Shown here piece after piece: positions 8,708-18,967 of a stretch of 31,910 nt of DNA. Position 1 is the stretch's first letter. Each line of letters begins with the position of its first letter. The translations under genes and the position numbers were made by a program. Source of the stretch: Lactifluus volemus (lineage: Eukaryota > Basidiomycota > Agaricomycetes > Russulales > Russulaceae); the NCBI GenBank assembly GCA_022376515.1, contig WTXI01000384.1:1-31910 (forward strand). Direction: 5' to 3'. A model generated the notes under the pieces. The model worked only from the letters and a program-made list of their open reading frames with translations, searched no databases and was not told where the DNA came from.

Positions 8708-11310
8708 CTAACGTACTCTAATGGGTTCTAGTACAGCGAGGTGCTTACTAGGGAGATCTATGTCGAGTGAAATTGTTTCGGATGTGAATCGTACAACGAA
8801 CCGGCCATCGTCCTTCCTGCCATTTATAGTGCCTGAACAGCCAAAAAACTGGCAGTCTCTACTTATGACCACGACTTCACCGCCTGCCTTTGGCTCCCAT
8901 GGAAGGAGGCAGTTGGGATTGATACTCATCTGAACAATGTTCACACCTCTAACCATGCTGATGATAACTTCCCCCTCTCCCGGCGGCGAGTCCCACTGAG
9001 CGTCAGGCACTGACCTGGCCGTCTTGTTCTTATACACGAGTAAGTCTTTGTTGGAGTCCACCCGACTGATGGTAAATGGTATCCTCTTCGTCTGGAGAAG
9101 CGTGCGTATTGCGGGGAAAAACAGCCAGTGATCTAAGGGACATATCACTGAGATGGCGATAAGATCACTATATTTAATGACCTACCTCTTTGAGAGCCCT
9201 CCAGTTCCGGTGTGAGCCGCTCAAAGTCAACAGGTACACCGGACGGTGGTGTGATAGGGCGAGGAGGGGAGGGTGGTCTTGCAGGTTCTGTCGCCGGTCT
9301 TACCTCCGCAAATCCAACTATGAGATCGTATGCAAAACAGAAAAAAAAACACACACGTACACAGCTATGAAGTCACACCATGAGACGAGTTGCCGTGGCG
9401 AACTCGTGGCAACCAGGAGGGCTTGGGGTTCCACTATTACCCCAGATGGGCCGACATCCTTGATAAGGCCATGGTAAGACTTGAAGGCACCGCGAGTGAT
9501 CACAACTCGCCGACCGACAAAGGGATGAGTTGGATCATTCTGTGGCAAAGAAGGACCCTGTATAGCGCAGACGTTGAGCTGCTGCTCATTGATCATAAAC
9601 TATGCAAGGACGTCAGCAAGGTTTCTTCATGGGACTGGTACTTACCTCGCGAAAAGTATGTTCATCCACTACGCGTGCGGTACCACCATCCATCTGCTTG
9701 ATGAACCCACGCCGCTTCCCCTGTCCACCATCGCTATCCGCATGGAATTCAACCCACGTCCCTACCCGTTGTTGTGACCGCTGAAGGGGAGGATCGTAGA
9801 ACTCAACCAAATCCTTGAAAGTTGTAACCTATTGATTGTCAGTAGTTATCGCTGTGAAATCTAATCACCTTACCTCTTGGATCGGGTTAGATCGGACGTA
9901 AACTAGTGTTTGATCGGCATCGTTGACCAATTCGACAATCCCGTATGAGTCCCCACAGCGTGCCTTGACGTTGTCTCCTGGAATATAATGCGGCGCTAAT
10001 TTACGGAGAGGGATTAGAGGCATCACCTGGAAGTCAACTTGTTTCTCTGGTATGATAGAGGCAACACCGTCAACGATCTCATTGATATGGCCGATGAGGC
10101 CGATGAGATCCCCAGATTCTACCTTAACCCTTTGCTCGGGTTGCAGTGAATCTTGGGCAAAGTGGTGGCGACACTGGCCAAATGAGGGCCTCTCACTGAC
10201 GCTCGAGGCCGCGAGAAAGATTAGGAATGTAGAAGGGGAGGGTGAGCTGACAACGAGGAGACTGGTCGACGAATAGCTTGTCATGAGCAAGCCGGATTCG
10301 TATGTTTCATTGCGGAATATGAACATGTCAGATGAGATGTTCCGCACTTTTGCAGCGCCCCATTCATGTATAACTTGGGCTTCGGACCACATATGCGGGG
10401 GTGGTCTGAAAGACCGCTTCCTCTTACCGATGTGACCTGCACTACGCAGATCGGTCTTGACAGGAATCCGAGGGACCAGCGCGACCACGATGTCTAAGTC
10501 GGATGAGTCACGGGATCCACATACAAACCCAATATCCCCGCGATAAAGTCCATAGTTTATCCGCACCCATTGACCTTCCTGGATGGAACAGGCCAATGTG
10601 TTGTGGCTACTGAGCAATGCAGTACGCTCCTCAATGGGGACCAGCCGTGGACTGTGATGGGCGAGGACGGTTACCAGCCCGCTGAGGGCCCGTCCCACAG
10701 CTGGGAGACTGCCTTCCAGGAATACATAGCCCGGGATCCCATCTCGGGCAAAAATTGAGGTGACGTCCAGTCGCTCTAATCGTGTGCACCGGCAGAAAAG
10801 TTGAAGAACGAGACTCGACTCGAATCCGAGCTAGAGATTGTTAGATGGTACTTACGGCGGGTATGCGATGACTTACCTTGACGCGGACAGCCCATATACC
10901 GGGATCGGAGTCGGTCGGGACGAGTAGATGCTGTGGGACAACATCCACTTCGTACCTATGTGCATGCCCAGAGTCCTTAGCAAAGTCATTGATGCGTGCT
11001 TCCAATTCCGAGGCCTCTGTAGCGGAAATGCGATCGTCCGGCAGGAACACAGGACGTTCGCTCGGATCAGCAACACTTTCCTCCAGATCATCGGCCAAAA
11101 AATCGTCTAGTAGAGTGGGGTCAGATAACTCATGTACAAACCGATACAGATTTTACTTACCTAGCTCCTCCTCATACTCCTCATCTTCTTCGTCTTCATC
11201 GGCTACGATCGCTTCAAGATCAAGCAAGTCGTACAGCTAAAACCAAAAAAAAAAGTGATTTTAAGTATGGTCCGTGTTGGCTGGAAGTCACGCACCGAGA
11301 TGTCTGTCAT
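8708..11310 (-). CDS. Spt5-like transcription elongation factor paralogue (acidic N-terminus, NGN, KOW repeats)
   Basis: Spt5 pairs with Spt4, clamps RNA polymerase II and promotes elongation; this looks like a diverged relative. A five-codon first exon (11310-11296) leads to an acidic exon (A-D-E-D-E-E-D-E-E-Y-E-E-E, near 11200), as in Spt5 N-termini. The NGN domain follows: D-P-G-I-W-A-V-R-V-K (about 10880-10910), then after a GT..AG intron S-I-F-A-R-D-G-I-P-G-Y-V-F-L-E and L-V-P-I-E-E-R. KOW-like modules include G-Q-W-V-R-I-N-Y-G-L-Y-R-G-D-I-G-F-V, P-G-D-N-V-K-A-R-C-G-D-S-Y-G-I-V, G-R-R-V-V-I-T-R-G-A-F-K-S-Y-H-G and a last one before the stop at 8708. A Pro-rich linker lies near 9200-9290. 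I see no Spt5-type C-terminal hexapeptide repeat. No inactivating lesion was found, but I did not verify every splice site. It is likely not the housekeeping Spt5, given the divergence and the transposase nearby. Confidence 0.72.
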
Positions 11311-11362
11311 GTGTGAAGGCGTTTGAGAGAAACGGGCGTTGGGGGCTGGGTGTAAAGCCTTT

Positions 11363-11369
11363 GATATAA
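11363..11369 (-). promoter_or_regulatory. TATA-like box for the Spt5-like gene
   Basis: CTTATATCAA on the minus strand lies about 55 bp upstream of the ATG at 11310. Position and composition suit a core promoter. No transcript evidence is available. Confidence 0.35.
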
Positions 11370-11762
11370 GAACTGAGCTTTTGTTTTTACCACATCAGCT
11401 GCATGTTTCATATCCGAGAAACGAGCGGACTCACCTCGGCTGCTCCACGCACCCGTGCTCCACCGAAAGTATTGAGACAAGGCGATATAGGTGCGGGATC
11501 AGCTCCACTTGCTCCAACCGCGATAAGACGCGTACCGAATTTTACGTACCGGACAGCCCCGTGGGTTTGGCACGCCTTGTATTAGGTGTCTCCTTGAAGG
11601 GAGGCTGAAGCGTCCAACGCCAATCCCTCCCCCCATTGAGGGGCCAAGTATCTGTTTCATCTACGCTTTTTCGAACTTACTAACTGTTTTTTTTCAGTTT
11701 ATTTAGTTGATAAATATGAACTCTATTCTACGTAGATCCTACGCTATGCTAAGTCTAATATA

Positions 11763-12074
11763 CGCAGACGTGATGAGTGAGGTAGGGAGGAAGATGGTGG
11801 GGCGAAAAGAGAAAACGACGTGCCTGAGATAATGAATAAATATGGGCCTACTGCGGCCCCGTACATTTTGGCGCACGTGTCGACCGCTGGCGGACCGGAC
11901 CTAGCCGTGGCGATGAGAATTTTCGACCGGTCCGCCAGCTACCACCTACCAGTCCGCCAGCGGTCGACACGTGCGCCAAAATGTACGGGGCCGCAGTAGG
12001 CGCGTATTTATTCATTATCTCAGGCTTATTGCTTTCTCTTTCTCGCCCCACCATCTTCCTCCCTCATCTGCGTA
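11763..12074. repeat. Long imperfect palindrome between divergent genes
   Basis: Left arm 11763-11898, right arm 11949-12074, spacer about 50 bp. The inner 70 bp or so of each arm differ at only about two positions by eye: CCTGAGATAATGAATAAAT, then GCCTACTGCGGCCCCGTACA and GCGCACGTGTCGACCGCTGG on one strand. The outer arms (GGAAGATGGTGGGGCG) match less well. The spacer holds an additional inverted copy of the arm tip (CCGGTCCGCCAGC at 11927-11939), so alternative hairpins are possible. Each arm contains CACGTG. It lies 450 bp from the Spt5-like start and 110 bp from the Myb-like start. It could be a foldback element or a symmetric two-way regulatory region. Confidence 0.85.
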
Positions 12075-12184
12075 GCACTTAGTCTCTAGTGTTAGTGTAC
12101 AATCGTAGGTCAGATATACTTAATAGTTTAATTATTTTAATCAACAAAAACATAAGAAAGGAAAAGAAAAAAAAAACATAAACG

Positions 12185-13552
12185 ATGTCGTCATCTCAAC
12201 TGCTTCCGGACTTGGTTCGCTCCGCTGCGTTTACGGTAGCCAACCCGAGTCTCCGAAATGTCGCTGACCCGTCACCGAGCTCTGAAGAGCATAGGGAACA
12301 GCTCGCTACAAAGTGGTGGACGGCGGAGGAATTCCGGAGCAAAGGTACGGTTTATCTCCTTCGCACCTGCTCGTATCGCTTAAGTGAGAACCAGGCATTC
12401 TCTGCCGTGAGGGTAAATACACGGATTCCGAAACGGAATGCATATGAAGCATGATCAGCGAGTACATGGAGGTAAGTGATGCCTTCGGCTTATACGGCAT
12501 TATAATTTACCCTCAACAGCGACATAATATGACTGAAGGTGAACTCTTGTTCGGGGCCAATAGGCAGTTAGGCTTTTGGGCCCATATCAGTAAGTCGTGC
12601 TTATCTCAAGCCTTATCTGTTTGCTGATCCATTTTAGCGCGCGCTCTTCCTGAGCGGCGCGTCGCTTCCGTTTTTGGCTATGTACGACGCATCTACCAGC
12701 CCCTGAAAAGTGGGGGGAAATGGTCAATTGAGGATGATGCAACACTGGCGCAGTAAGTGATCTACATGTGTATAGGGAGTACTATTGACTTGTACGCCAA
12801 CTCCTAGAGTGGTCGAAATGTACCGGCGGGACTGGGACAAGGTCTCGGAAGCCCTGGAACGACCCAAAAAGGAGTGCCTGAACCGGTTCCAGAAATGCAT
12901 CGAACACAAGGACACTAGATGAAAAGGTAAATCTTTTTTGGTTAGCTTGTGAAACGGGGGCTTATTCGTAGTGCAGGTAAATGGACCGCTGAGGAGGAAT
13001 CACGTCTTACAGAGATCATCAAAAGCCTGGGATGGGTGGGCTCGTCATCCCTGCCACCACGTATTCCCTGGACTGAGGTAGCGAGGCTGATGGATCAGAA
13101 GCGGACGGCCACCCAGTGCCGCAACAAATGGTATGCGCCAACTCAATATCATGGTATATTTCTATTTTATATTCACAGGTACGATTATATGGTGCCAGCA
13201 ATGCTCAATGACGGCAAATCGCGTCGCTGGAGTGTCGCTGACACCTTCATTCTGGTCCACAAGTAAGTGCTCGGGCATTTTCTTTCTACTCAAACTTACT
13301 TTTTTTGCAGAATCGCGTCCTTAGATCTTGACAGGGAAGAGGACATTGAATGGTATTCCCTTCCAGACGAGAAATGGGACTACTGGACTATCCATAAGCT
13401 TCAGCAGAGGTGGGGTCAGCTCAAGACCACCGTCACCTCTGAAGGTGCAACTCATCGTCGTGGGTAGTCTCTCTCTGGGCTGAGTGCTTAACACTGACCC
13501 AATTCAAGAGATCGTCCAGCGATTGCAGGAAAAATTCCCCCCCACCACATAA
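12185..13552 (+). pseudogene. Reb1/TTF1-like multi-Myb DNA-binding protein, with two in-frame TGA codons
   Basis: Reb1/TTF-I proteins bind DNA through tandem Myb repeats and stop RNA polymerase I or replication forks at rDNA; here only the fold family is claimed. Exons join by short GT..AG introns after 12530: R-H-N-M-T-E-G-E-L-L-F, then G-G-K-W-S-I-E-D-D-A-T-L near 12712, then D-W-D-K-V-S-E-A-L with C-L-N-R-F near 12880. A full Myb repeat follows at 12974-13130: G-K-W-T-A-E-E-E-S-R-L ... T-A-T-Q-C-R-N-K-W. A last one has R-W-S-V-A-D ending in H-K-L-Q-Q-R-W-G-Q-L-K. The stop is TAA at 13550. Two TGA codons interrupt the otherwise collinear frame, at 12445-12447 (E-C-I-*-S-M-I-S-E-Y) and 12920-12922 (K-D-T-R-*-K-G-K-W-T). 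Both occur where Arg is plausible, as if CGA had become TGA. The first intron (donor 12344) also does not join in frame. Most likely a decaying copy. Confidence 0.65.
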
Positions 13553-13845
13553 CAGTTCATTTATAAAACTACATAGGGCAGAACAATTTTCGGACAGGTA
13601 GATATCAATGTCTCATAGCAGCACCATATAGTTCCATATTAAATGCATTTTTATCTGATATCGAAGATGTGGGAGAGTACAAGAGATAGATGAGTCCGTG
13701 ACGCTGGGTACTATCATCGTGTTCGCCCCTCGGATTTGGAGAGCGAGCCCCCATTTGGTCCGTGGGGACACAGTTTTCCAAGTTAAGTCATATTACCACC
13801 ACCTCCTCTACCCCTGCCCTCACAAGCCATTGCCCACAGGTAGAA
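13553..13845. other. Convergent intergenic region
   Basis: About 290 bp between the Myb-like gene end and the transposase stop at 13846. It must contain both 3' ends. No additional feature seen. Confidence 0.4.
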
Positions 13846-16800
13846 TCAAAACGTCTTGTGAGATGGTTTCCGTATCTGCCTTTCCTCTGGAGAGGGAGGA
13901 AGTGGCCTCGTCAAAGTTGGTGGGGTACTGGGGCAATCTAGTTTCCGCTTTTTGGACGTTGAGGAACCAGGTGTGTTATCATGAGTCTCCAGATCTTCGG
14001 ATCTTTGCTGTGATTTGGAGTTAATCTCCTCTTGTATACCGTGTATGGCCGTTCGGAGATCTTTGATCTTATCTGTATAACGCAAGGTGGTCGATTCACG
14101 GAGGTTTGTCCATAGGCTAAATAACTTGGGTAAAACGTAGTCCATGTCAGAGTCGATGCGCTGATCTAGCTGGGCGGAAATGGCACGTGAATTACTATCA
14201 TACTAACCCGATCATTAGAACAGTATTTGACGTGGCCAAATTGCATTGATCATACCAGTGATCTATCGTCATCGCGATCCGAATTATCACCAGGATCACT
14301 CCCCTCGGTGTCATCATTCATTTCCATTTGGGCCGCGATCTCGAGTTCCATATCAATAAGGGTTGGTACGTCTGTCATTTCCTTATATGGTGGAATTTCG
14401 GACAAAGCTGATGGTACCATGGTAGGTGGCGGTATCGGTTGCGTGTAGCCGTTAGGATATATGCTCAGTAAAACGGGGACGGTAGGTGGGTTAATCTCCT
14501 GTTCGAGGGCAGCATACTTATCCTGTGCCTCGAGCAATGACACAGGGAAATGGCCAACGCTGGACAGATGCCCTATTTGGACCTGATGCAGTAAGTGTAG
14601 TCGGAAAGCACGCAGGTGCTTACACGCCCCTCCACGCTGCAGCCAGTCGGGACAGGTACATGTGGCCGTGCCCTTTATGTTGTAGGTGAGCCAGTATCGT
14701 TCATGAAATTGAAGATTAGGATTTGATAAAGATGTCGCACAAGTTGCCCAGAGTTCGGATGGATGTCCGCTAACAATTAGCAAAAGACGTCGCTCCTGAA
14801 GGATTCCTATGGCCATTCCCTCCCGGCGAGTATCTTCTTCAAACCATGCCAATGGCTCTGATGCTTGGTTGTGTCTTACCCCAGATGCGTATTTACTGGG
14901 TAAGGTCCCCCCTCCAGCAGGGCCAGTGAATCGGGTCACTCGCCATGCAGTTGCCTTGTCTCGTTGACGGACCTGAGCAAACACGAAAGGTAGGATGTGT
15001 CGAATAAGATGGAAGATGAGCACGTCGAATCGAAGACGGTAGCCCGAATGCTGCCAGTAAGATAAGTGCTTCTTCTTGATCACCCGGTTGAAAGACTCCA
15101 GGTGGTTCGTTGTCGGAGCACCCTTCGATAGGAATGCCCAGTCGTGATGCAGCCTGATTTCGTCCGTAGGCCGACCAGGATCGCCATAGATCTTCTTGCA
15201 TCCAGGACTTTGACAGGTACGTAATGAATACAATACCCCCTTTGACGTATGGCTTATTAGCCTCATCGTCAACGAGACTGTTGAGCCATCTTCTTTCAGT
15301 GTCAATGAGGGTTAAGGCGCCTTGATAGTTGGTGCTGGCGAGCAATCTTATCGGTACGGTGAGTGTCAGGGTCACGGTAGGTATATATGAGCAACTTACG
15401 ATAACTCTAGATTCTGAATACACTCAAGGACCTTATACCGCAGGTGACTATCTCTCTTTGGTAGAGTAGTCTGGCGTTTGTTAGTCCAGCACTGCCGCAC
15501 GTGGAATCTGCAGAGTAAGAGAATGATGGAAGGCCATGTCGCCACCAATGCGCCTCGCTCCTTGGTATCGGTATCGGTAATGGCGACACAGGGCTCAAAA
15601 ACTCTGTTATTGGCTGACTTACGGGAAGACAACCAGTTCTTCCAGGTTCTCAGTAGGTGCGTAAGAACTACTATGTCATAACCGGCGTGTGTTGCAAGTG
15701 TTCCTGGAGGTGCGGAAAACAGGAACAATGCAACGGGTAAGCCTTTCCCTTGGGGATCTACGCCCATCGCAATCCAGAGAAGCAGTCTTGAAGAACAGAC
15801 ACCAAAGGTTCCGTCAAGTATGAGCTGGGAACGGTGGACATAGGACCATGCTGCATCCTCCATGTCCTTCGTTGATATAAAGATCTCGAAGCGATCACCA
15901 CGCTTCACTCTAGCGCTATAATGAAAGACACATTCAGCTAGATCTTTTGAGAATTGAGGTGAGTCTGGATTCATCCAGTCGTGAACATTGTCCTCGGCAC
16001 GCTTTTTGATATCGATCCCTTGGGATTGCTGATGCCGGGCGTAGATCCGACGAAGATCAGAGCCCTGTATATTATATCGGAAATTGGCCTGCTCTGGGTG
16101 AGTGGTCCACTGTTCGCGATATGCTAGCTGATGGTACATTTCCAGGTTGCGTATCTGAATGGACGTGATACTGTGTTTTTAATATAGTCAGCTCAGTTCG
16201 GGGCTCATCTATTGTTGGTACGTGCCTAGCTCCTTCCCTCAGTTGTGCTAACGCCACTTCAATCACATGAGGATGCAGGGGGATGGATGGCATTCGCGTC
16301 ATAACACCAAGTTGACATTCTGGGTTATGCTCTAGGATGCCAACAATGCGACGTATTTTGAGAGGCTGTTTTTCGTATGTGATGTCGGCATGGGCCAAGC
16401 ACCCAGTGAAATCATAAGGTGAGTATCGCTTCCCTGTATCTTCATTTGAACATTGACAGGTTGTTGCATCTCGACACGCTTTGTGGTTGTACCCACATTT
16501 GCTGAAAGCATGGTATGTTAATTATATTCTATTAAGTACATGAAGCGACACTGAATACCATTGAAGTAGTATGCGTTTAACACCAGCGTTGGCTTTCTCA
16601 GACCGCCATGTGGATGACCACACTGTCATCCATCGGCTCTCGAGTTGCTCCAAGCTCGGTAAGTCTAGCTTATTTTGTGAAAGCAGAGCGTTTGCTGATG
16701 CCTGGGAAGGTGGGGAGCTGTTGAATGTCTGTCGGATAACCAGCTCCTTTTGATAGTGTGCTTCAATTGCTTGGGCTTGCACATCATCGCACCACAGCCT

Positions 16801-16948
16801 TTGAGTTGATACCTATGTAGATAATTAGCAGGTGACTTAGTAACCCTAATGTGCATACCTTGACCCCATCTTGTTTTAGATCCTGTCGATACGGAATAAT
16901 ACCCACAGACGTCGGGCTGATCAGAGACATGTGGGATGGTGCCGCCAT
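13846..16948 (-). pseudogene. MULE-type DDE transposase with SWIM zinc finger, frameshifted
   Basis: MULE transposases cut and reinsert DNA using a D-D-E triad. Reading the minus strand, an N-terminal Cys/His region (Q-C-K-C-G-Y-N-H-K-A-C, near 16500) continues with L-H-P-H-V-I-E-V-A-L. The catalytic core has L-I-L-D-G-T-F-G (first Asp at 15813-15815), A-I-T-D-T-D-T-K-E-R (second Asp at 15573-15575), C-R-F-H-V-R-Q-C-W, and T-T-N-H-L-E-S-F-N-R (Glu at 15096-15098). A SWIM finger follows: C-T-C-P-D-W-L ... A-C-K-H-L, near 14610-14670. A last exon (about 14200-13846) adds a Lys/Glu-rich helix and a Pro-rich tail. The frame holding D-L-W-R-S-W-S-A-Y-G-R ... L-G-I-P-I-E-G is offset by one base from the frame holding T-T-N-H-L-E. 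A frameshift near 15105-15130 therefore separates the second Asp from the Glu, and no intron fits there. The start (ATG at 16948) is tentative. Confidence 0.78.
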
Positions 16949-17398
16949 TGGAAGATTAGTAGGTAAAGACACCGACGCGTGGTGTCTGACTCTGTAGCAT
17001 AGTTGGACTTGTAGATCTTGATCCCACTAACCGGGATGAAATTCTATTCTCATTAAACTCCTCTGCACCGGACAGAACGCCAGTTCTGGCAATGGCACGC
17101 ACGTAGTATTTGCGCAATCTGAATACACTTGTCAACCGTGTGATTTCAACCCTCAAGAATCCTGCTCTCATTGCAAGGTACATTACTGCTGTGTCGGCAT
17201 CATCAGCATGAATGGGCTAATTGTTTGTGCCCTCCTTGGTCTGATTAAATAGTGCCTGATGTCTTCCATGTGGGTTGCTACATATCCCGTAAGTTTAATT
17301 TATTCCCGCTCAAGATCGCGCTGGTATATCGCTACAGATCGCGCTGGTATTTCACTAAGGATCGCGCTCATCCCAACGTCTTTCCTATTTAAGCTACT
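16949..17398. other. Region upstream of the transposase
   Basis: A minus-strand open frame (17183-16956) could be a 5' exon of the transposase gene, because it runs up to the exon starting near 16972. It has no recognisable motif. The rest is probably promoter plus element-end sequence. Confidence 0.3.
17314..17369 (+). repeat. Three direct repeats with a 23-bp period
   Basis: GATCGCGCT starts at 17314, 17337 and 17360, exactly 23 bp apart. The first two copies extend to GATCGCGCTGGTAT. The array lies about 370 bp upstream of the transposase start. It might be a subterminal transposase-binding array or a promoter element. Confidence 0.75.
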
Positions 17399-17568
17399 GG
17401 GGCGGGGAGGGGCGTTACGACCGTGACGATGTGTAAGACTGCCTTACTTGGATTATAGGCGCTTATCGGAAATGGGCAATCTTTGTGTGACAGCGTGATG
17501 TTATGTAATTTTTCCATATACGGTAGGTAGATCACGTGAAAATTATGTCATTCTTTGTTACAGCTCAC
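17399..17568 (+). repeat. Repeat module C, copy in opposite orientation to 4226-4360
   Basis: GGGGCGTTACGACCGTGACG near the left edge and ATCACGTGAAAATTATGTCA, then TTCTTTGTTACAGCTCAC on the right, are the reverse complement of 4226-4360. It probably marks the left terminus of the repeat element that continues through 17572-17954. Confidence 0.65.
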
Positions 17569-17571
17569 TAT

Positions 17572-17640
17572 CCCTTGGGCCAAAATCGTGAATCGTGCCG
17601 TGACAACTGTGAATCGACGCGTCACAACTGTGAATCGCCC
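17572..17640 (+). repeat. TGTGAATC short-repeat array, copy 2
   Basis: After CCTTGGGCC the GTGAATC motif occurs three times, with the flanks GTGCCGTGACAACT and GCGTCACAACT, as at 3861-3962. The following GGTCACGGGCGCCTGGCGGA also resembles part of repeat A. Confidence 0.7.
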
Positions 17641-17711
17641 CGCACCGGGACTGGTCACGGGCGCCTGGCGGAGCGTGAAATTCACGCGACTTGGCACGCA
17701 AAAGACCAAAC

Positions 17712-17954
17712 TTTGCTAAATCAATGCATTGTACAGATCTCTGTTGCTAAATGGGTGTACATAGAATGTGCGACATTACTCTAGAACAGTAGATGTGTGC
17801 CAATGACGTGCCAGTGGCGCGGGGTTAGAATGAGGATTCAAAGACGACGTATCTTTCGGAGCTTTGGGGGGTGTAAACACCTCATATCTCAGCAGTGGCA
17901 ATAGCACCGTCGAGACCTCCAGCACCCACGCTACATCTCCGTGCAAGGTCCCAG
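17712..17954 (+). repeat. Dispersed repeat B, copy 1
   Basis: Closely similar to 20294-20551 in direct orientation. Shared blocks include TGTTGCTAAATGGGTGTACA, TAGATGTGTGCCAATGA, GTGGCGCGGGGTTAGAATGA, GGAGCTTTGGGGGGTGTAAA and CACCGTCGAGACCTCCAGCA. Copy 2 has a 16-base insertion-type difference (an extra CGCTCAGC and CTGGCAG-like segment). It lies within the 600 bp upstream of the PLAC8 gene. Confidence 0.85.
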
Positions 17955-18233
17955 GATGTGGGACGAATGCGGTCGCTGTATTTTATGCATGTCGACTGAG
18001 GAGTTGGAGGCCGTTGCTGAATAAGTGGCGGTTGCGATGGGAGAGGATGCCCTGGACGAAAGGTGGTGGGTTGGGCGAAGGAGTGGGAGGGCAGGCGAGC
18101 GAGACGTGGTGTCCAGGCGTACGCTCGAGGCGTCCCGCGAGGAGGTCAGAGTGCCACATGTGGAATGCGAGGAGCTTGGGGGGGCACGGGGGGAATGGTG
18201 ATAAGACGAGGTTGGACGGGTGCCCCTAGATTG

Positions 18234-18241
18234 CATAAAAG
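18234..18241 (+). promoter_or_regulatory. TATA-like box for the PLAC8 gene
   Basis: CATAAAAG lies about 65 bp upstream of the ATG at 18304, a typical distance for a fungal TATA element with a short 5' UTR. Confidence 0.45.
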
Positions 18242-18303
18242 GGCATGGGTCCGCTAGTTGAATTCGTTTCCCATCACCTCGCTCGTTTCAACTTTAGCAC
18301 ACT

Positions 18304-18967
18304 ATGGAAGAGCAGACAGTAGTCACCCAACCCCAGGTATGCATTTGTCTATGCCCTCTTATAATAAATGTTGAATGCTCAACCACCCGTCCGATTACTT
18401 TTTTCCGTTTTTGAAGGGTGTCGCTCCCATGACAACAGGCGGAAACAGAAACGCCCTGAATCGTGAAGTTGCATTGGATGGGACACGTGACTGGAGTTTT
18501 GGTCTCTGTTCCTTCTTCGACGCCTGTGGCATTTGTATGTGTCGAATACCTCAACCCGGTCAACCCTTGATAACCTTACCCCTTTTCTTCCTCCCCCACC
18601 TTGCAGTCTGCTGGTCTTTCTGGTGTCCTTGCGTTGTTTACGGCAAGACCAAGCAGCGTCTGCACAACTTGCAGGCTCAGGGCACTCCTCTTCCTGGTGG
18701 TGGCGACGCAATTAATTCTGACTGCCTCGTTTATGGCTGTCTGACAGCCTGGGGCTATGGTTGGATCTTGCAGGTATGTTGAGATCGCACGACCTTGCGA
18801 GTGAGTCCATCTCACCCCGTGTTTAGATCGGCAATCGTAGCAGTATCCGTGGCCGCTACAATATTCGCGGTAATGGATGCACCGATTGTCTCGTTGCCTG
18901 CTGTTGTCAGGTGTGTTCACTTACGCAGGACCGCCGGGAAATTGAGGCGGAGGAGCACAGCTTTTAA
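18304..18967 (+). CDS. PLAC8 family cysteine-rich membrane-associated protein, 4 exons
   Basis: Exons 18304-18336, 18417-18534, 18607-18773 and 18827-18967 give 152 residues with consistent phases. PLAC8 (Cys-rich) proteins are small membrane-associated proteins; plant and fungal members affect cell size, calcium or metal handling. The sequence shows the family pattern: R-D-W-S-F-G-L-C-S-F-F-D-A-C-G, then C-W-S-F-W-C-P-C-V-V-Y-G-K-T-K-Q-R across the exon 2/3 junction. These are followed by a hydrophobic stretch (C-L-V-Y-G-C-L-T-A-W-G-Y-G-W-I-L-Q) and R-G-R-Y-N-I-R-G-N-G-C-T-D-C with C-C-C-Q-V-C-S-L-T-Q-D-R-R-E-I. The C-P-C motif and the terminal Gln/Glu-rich segment are intact. Transposon-derived repeats lie just upstream. 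Substrate and exact role cannot be told from sequence. Confidence 0.9.
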
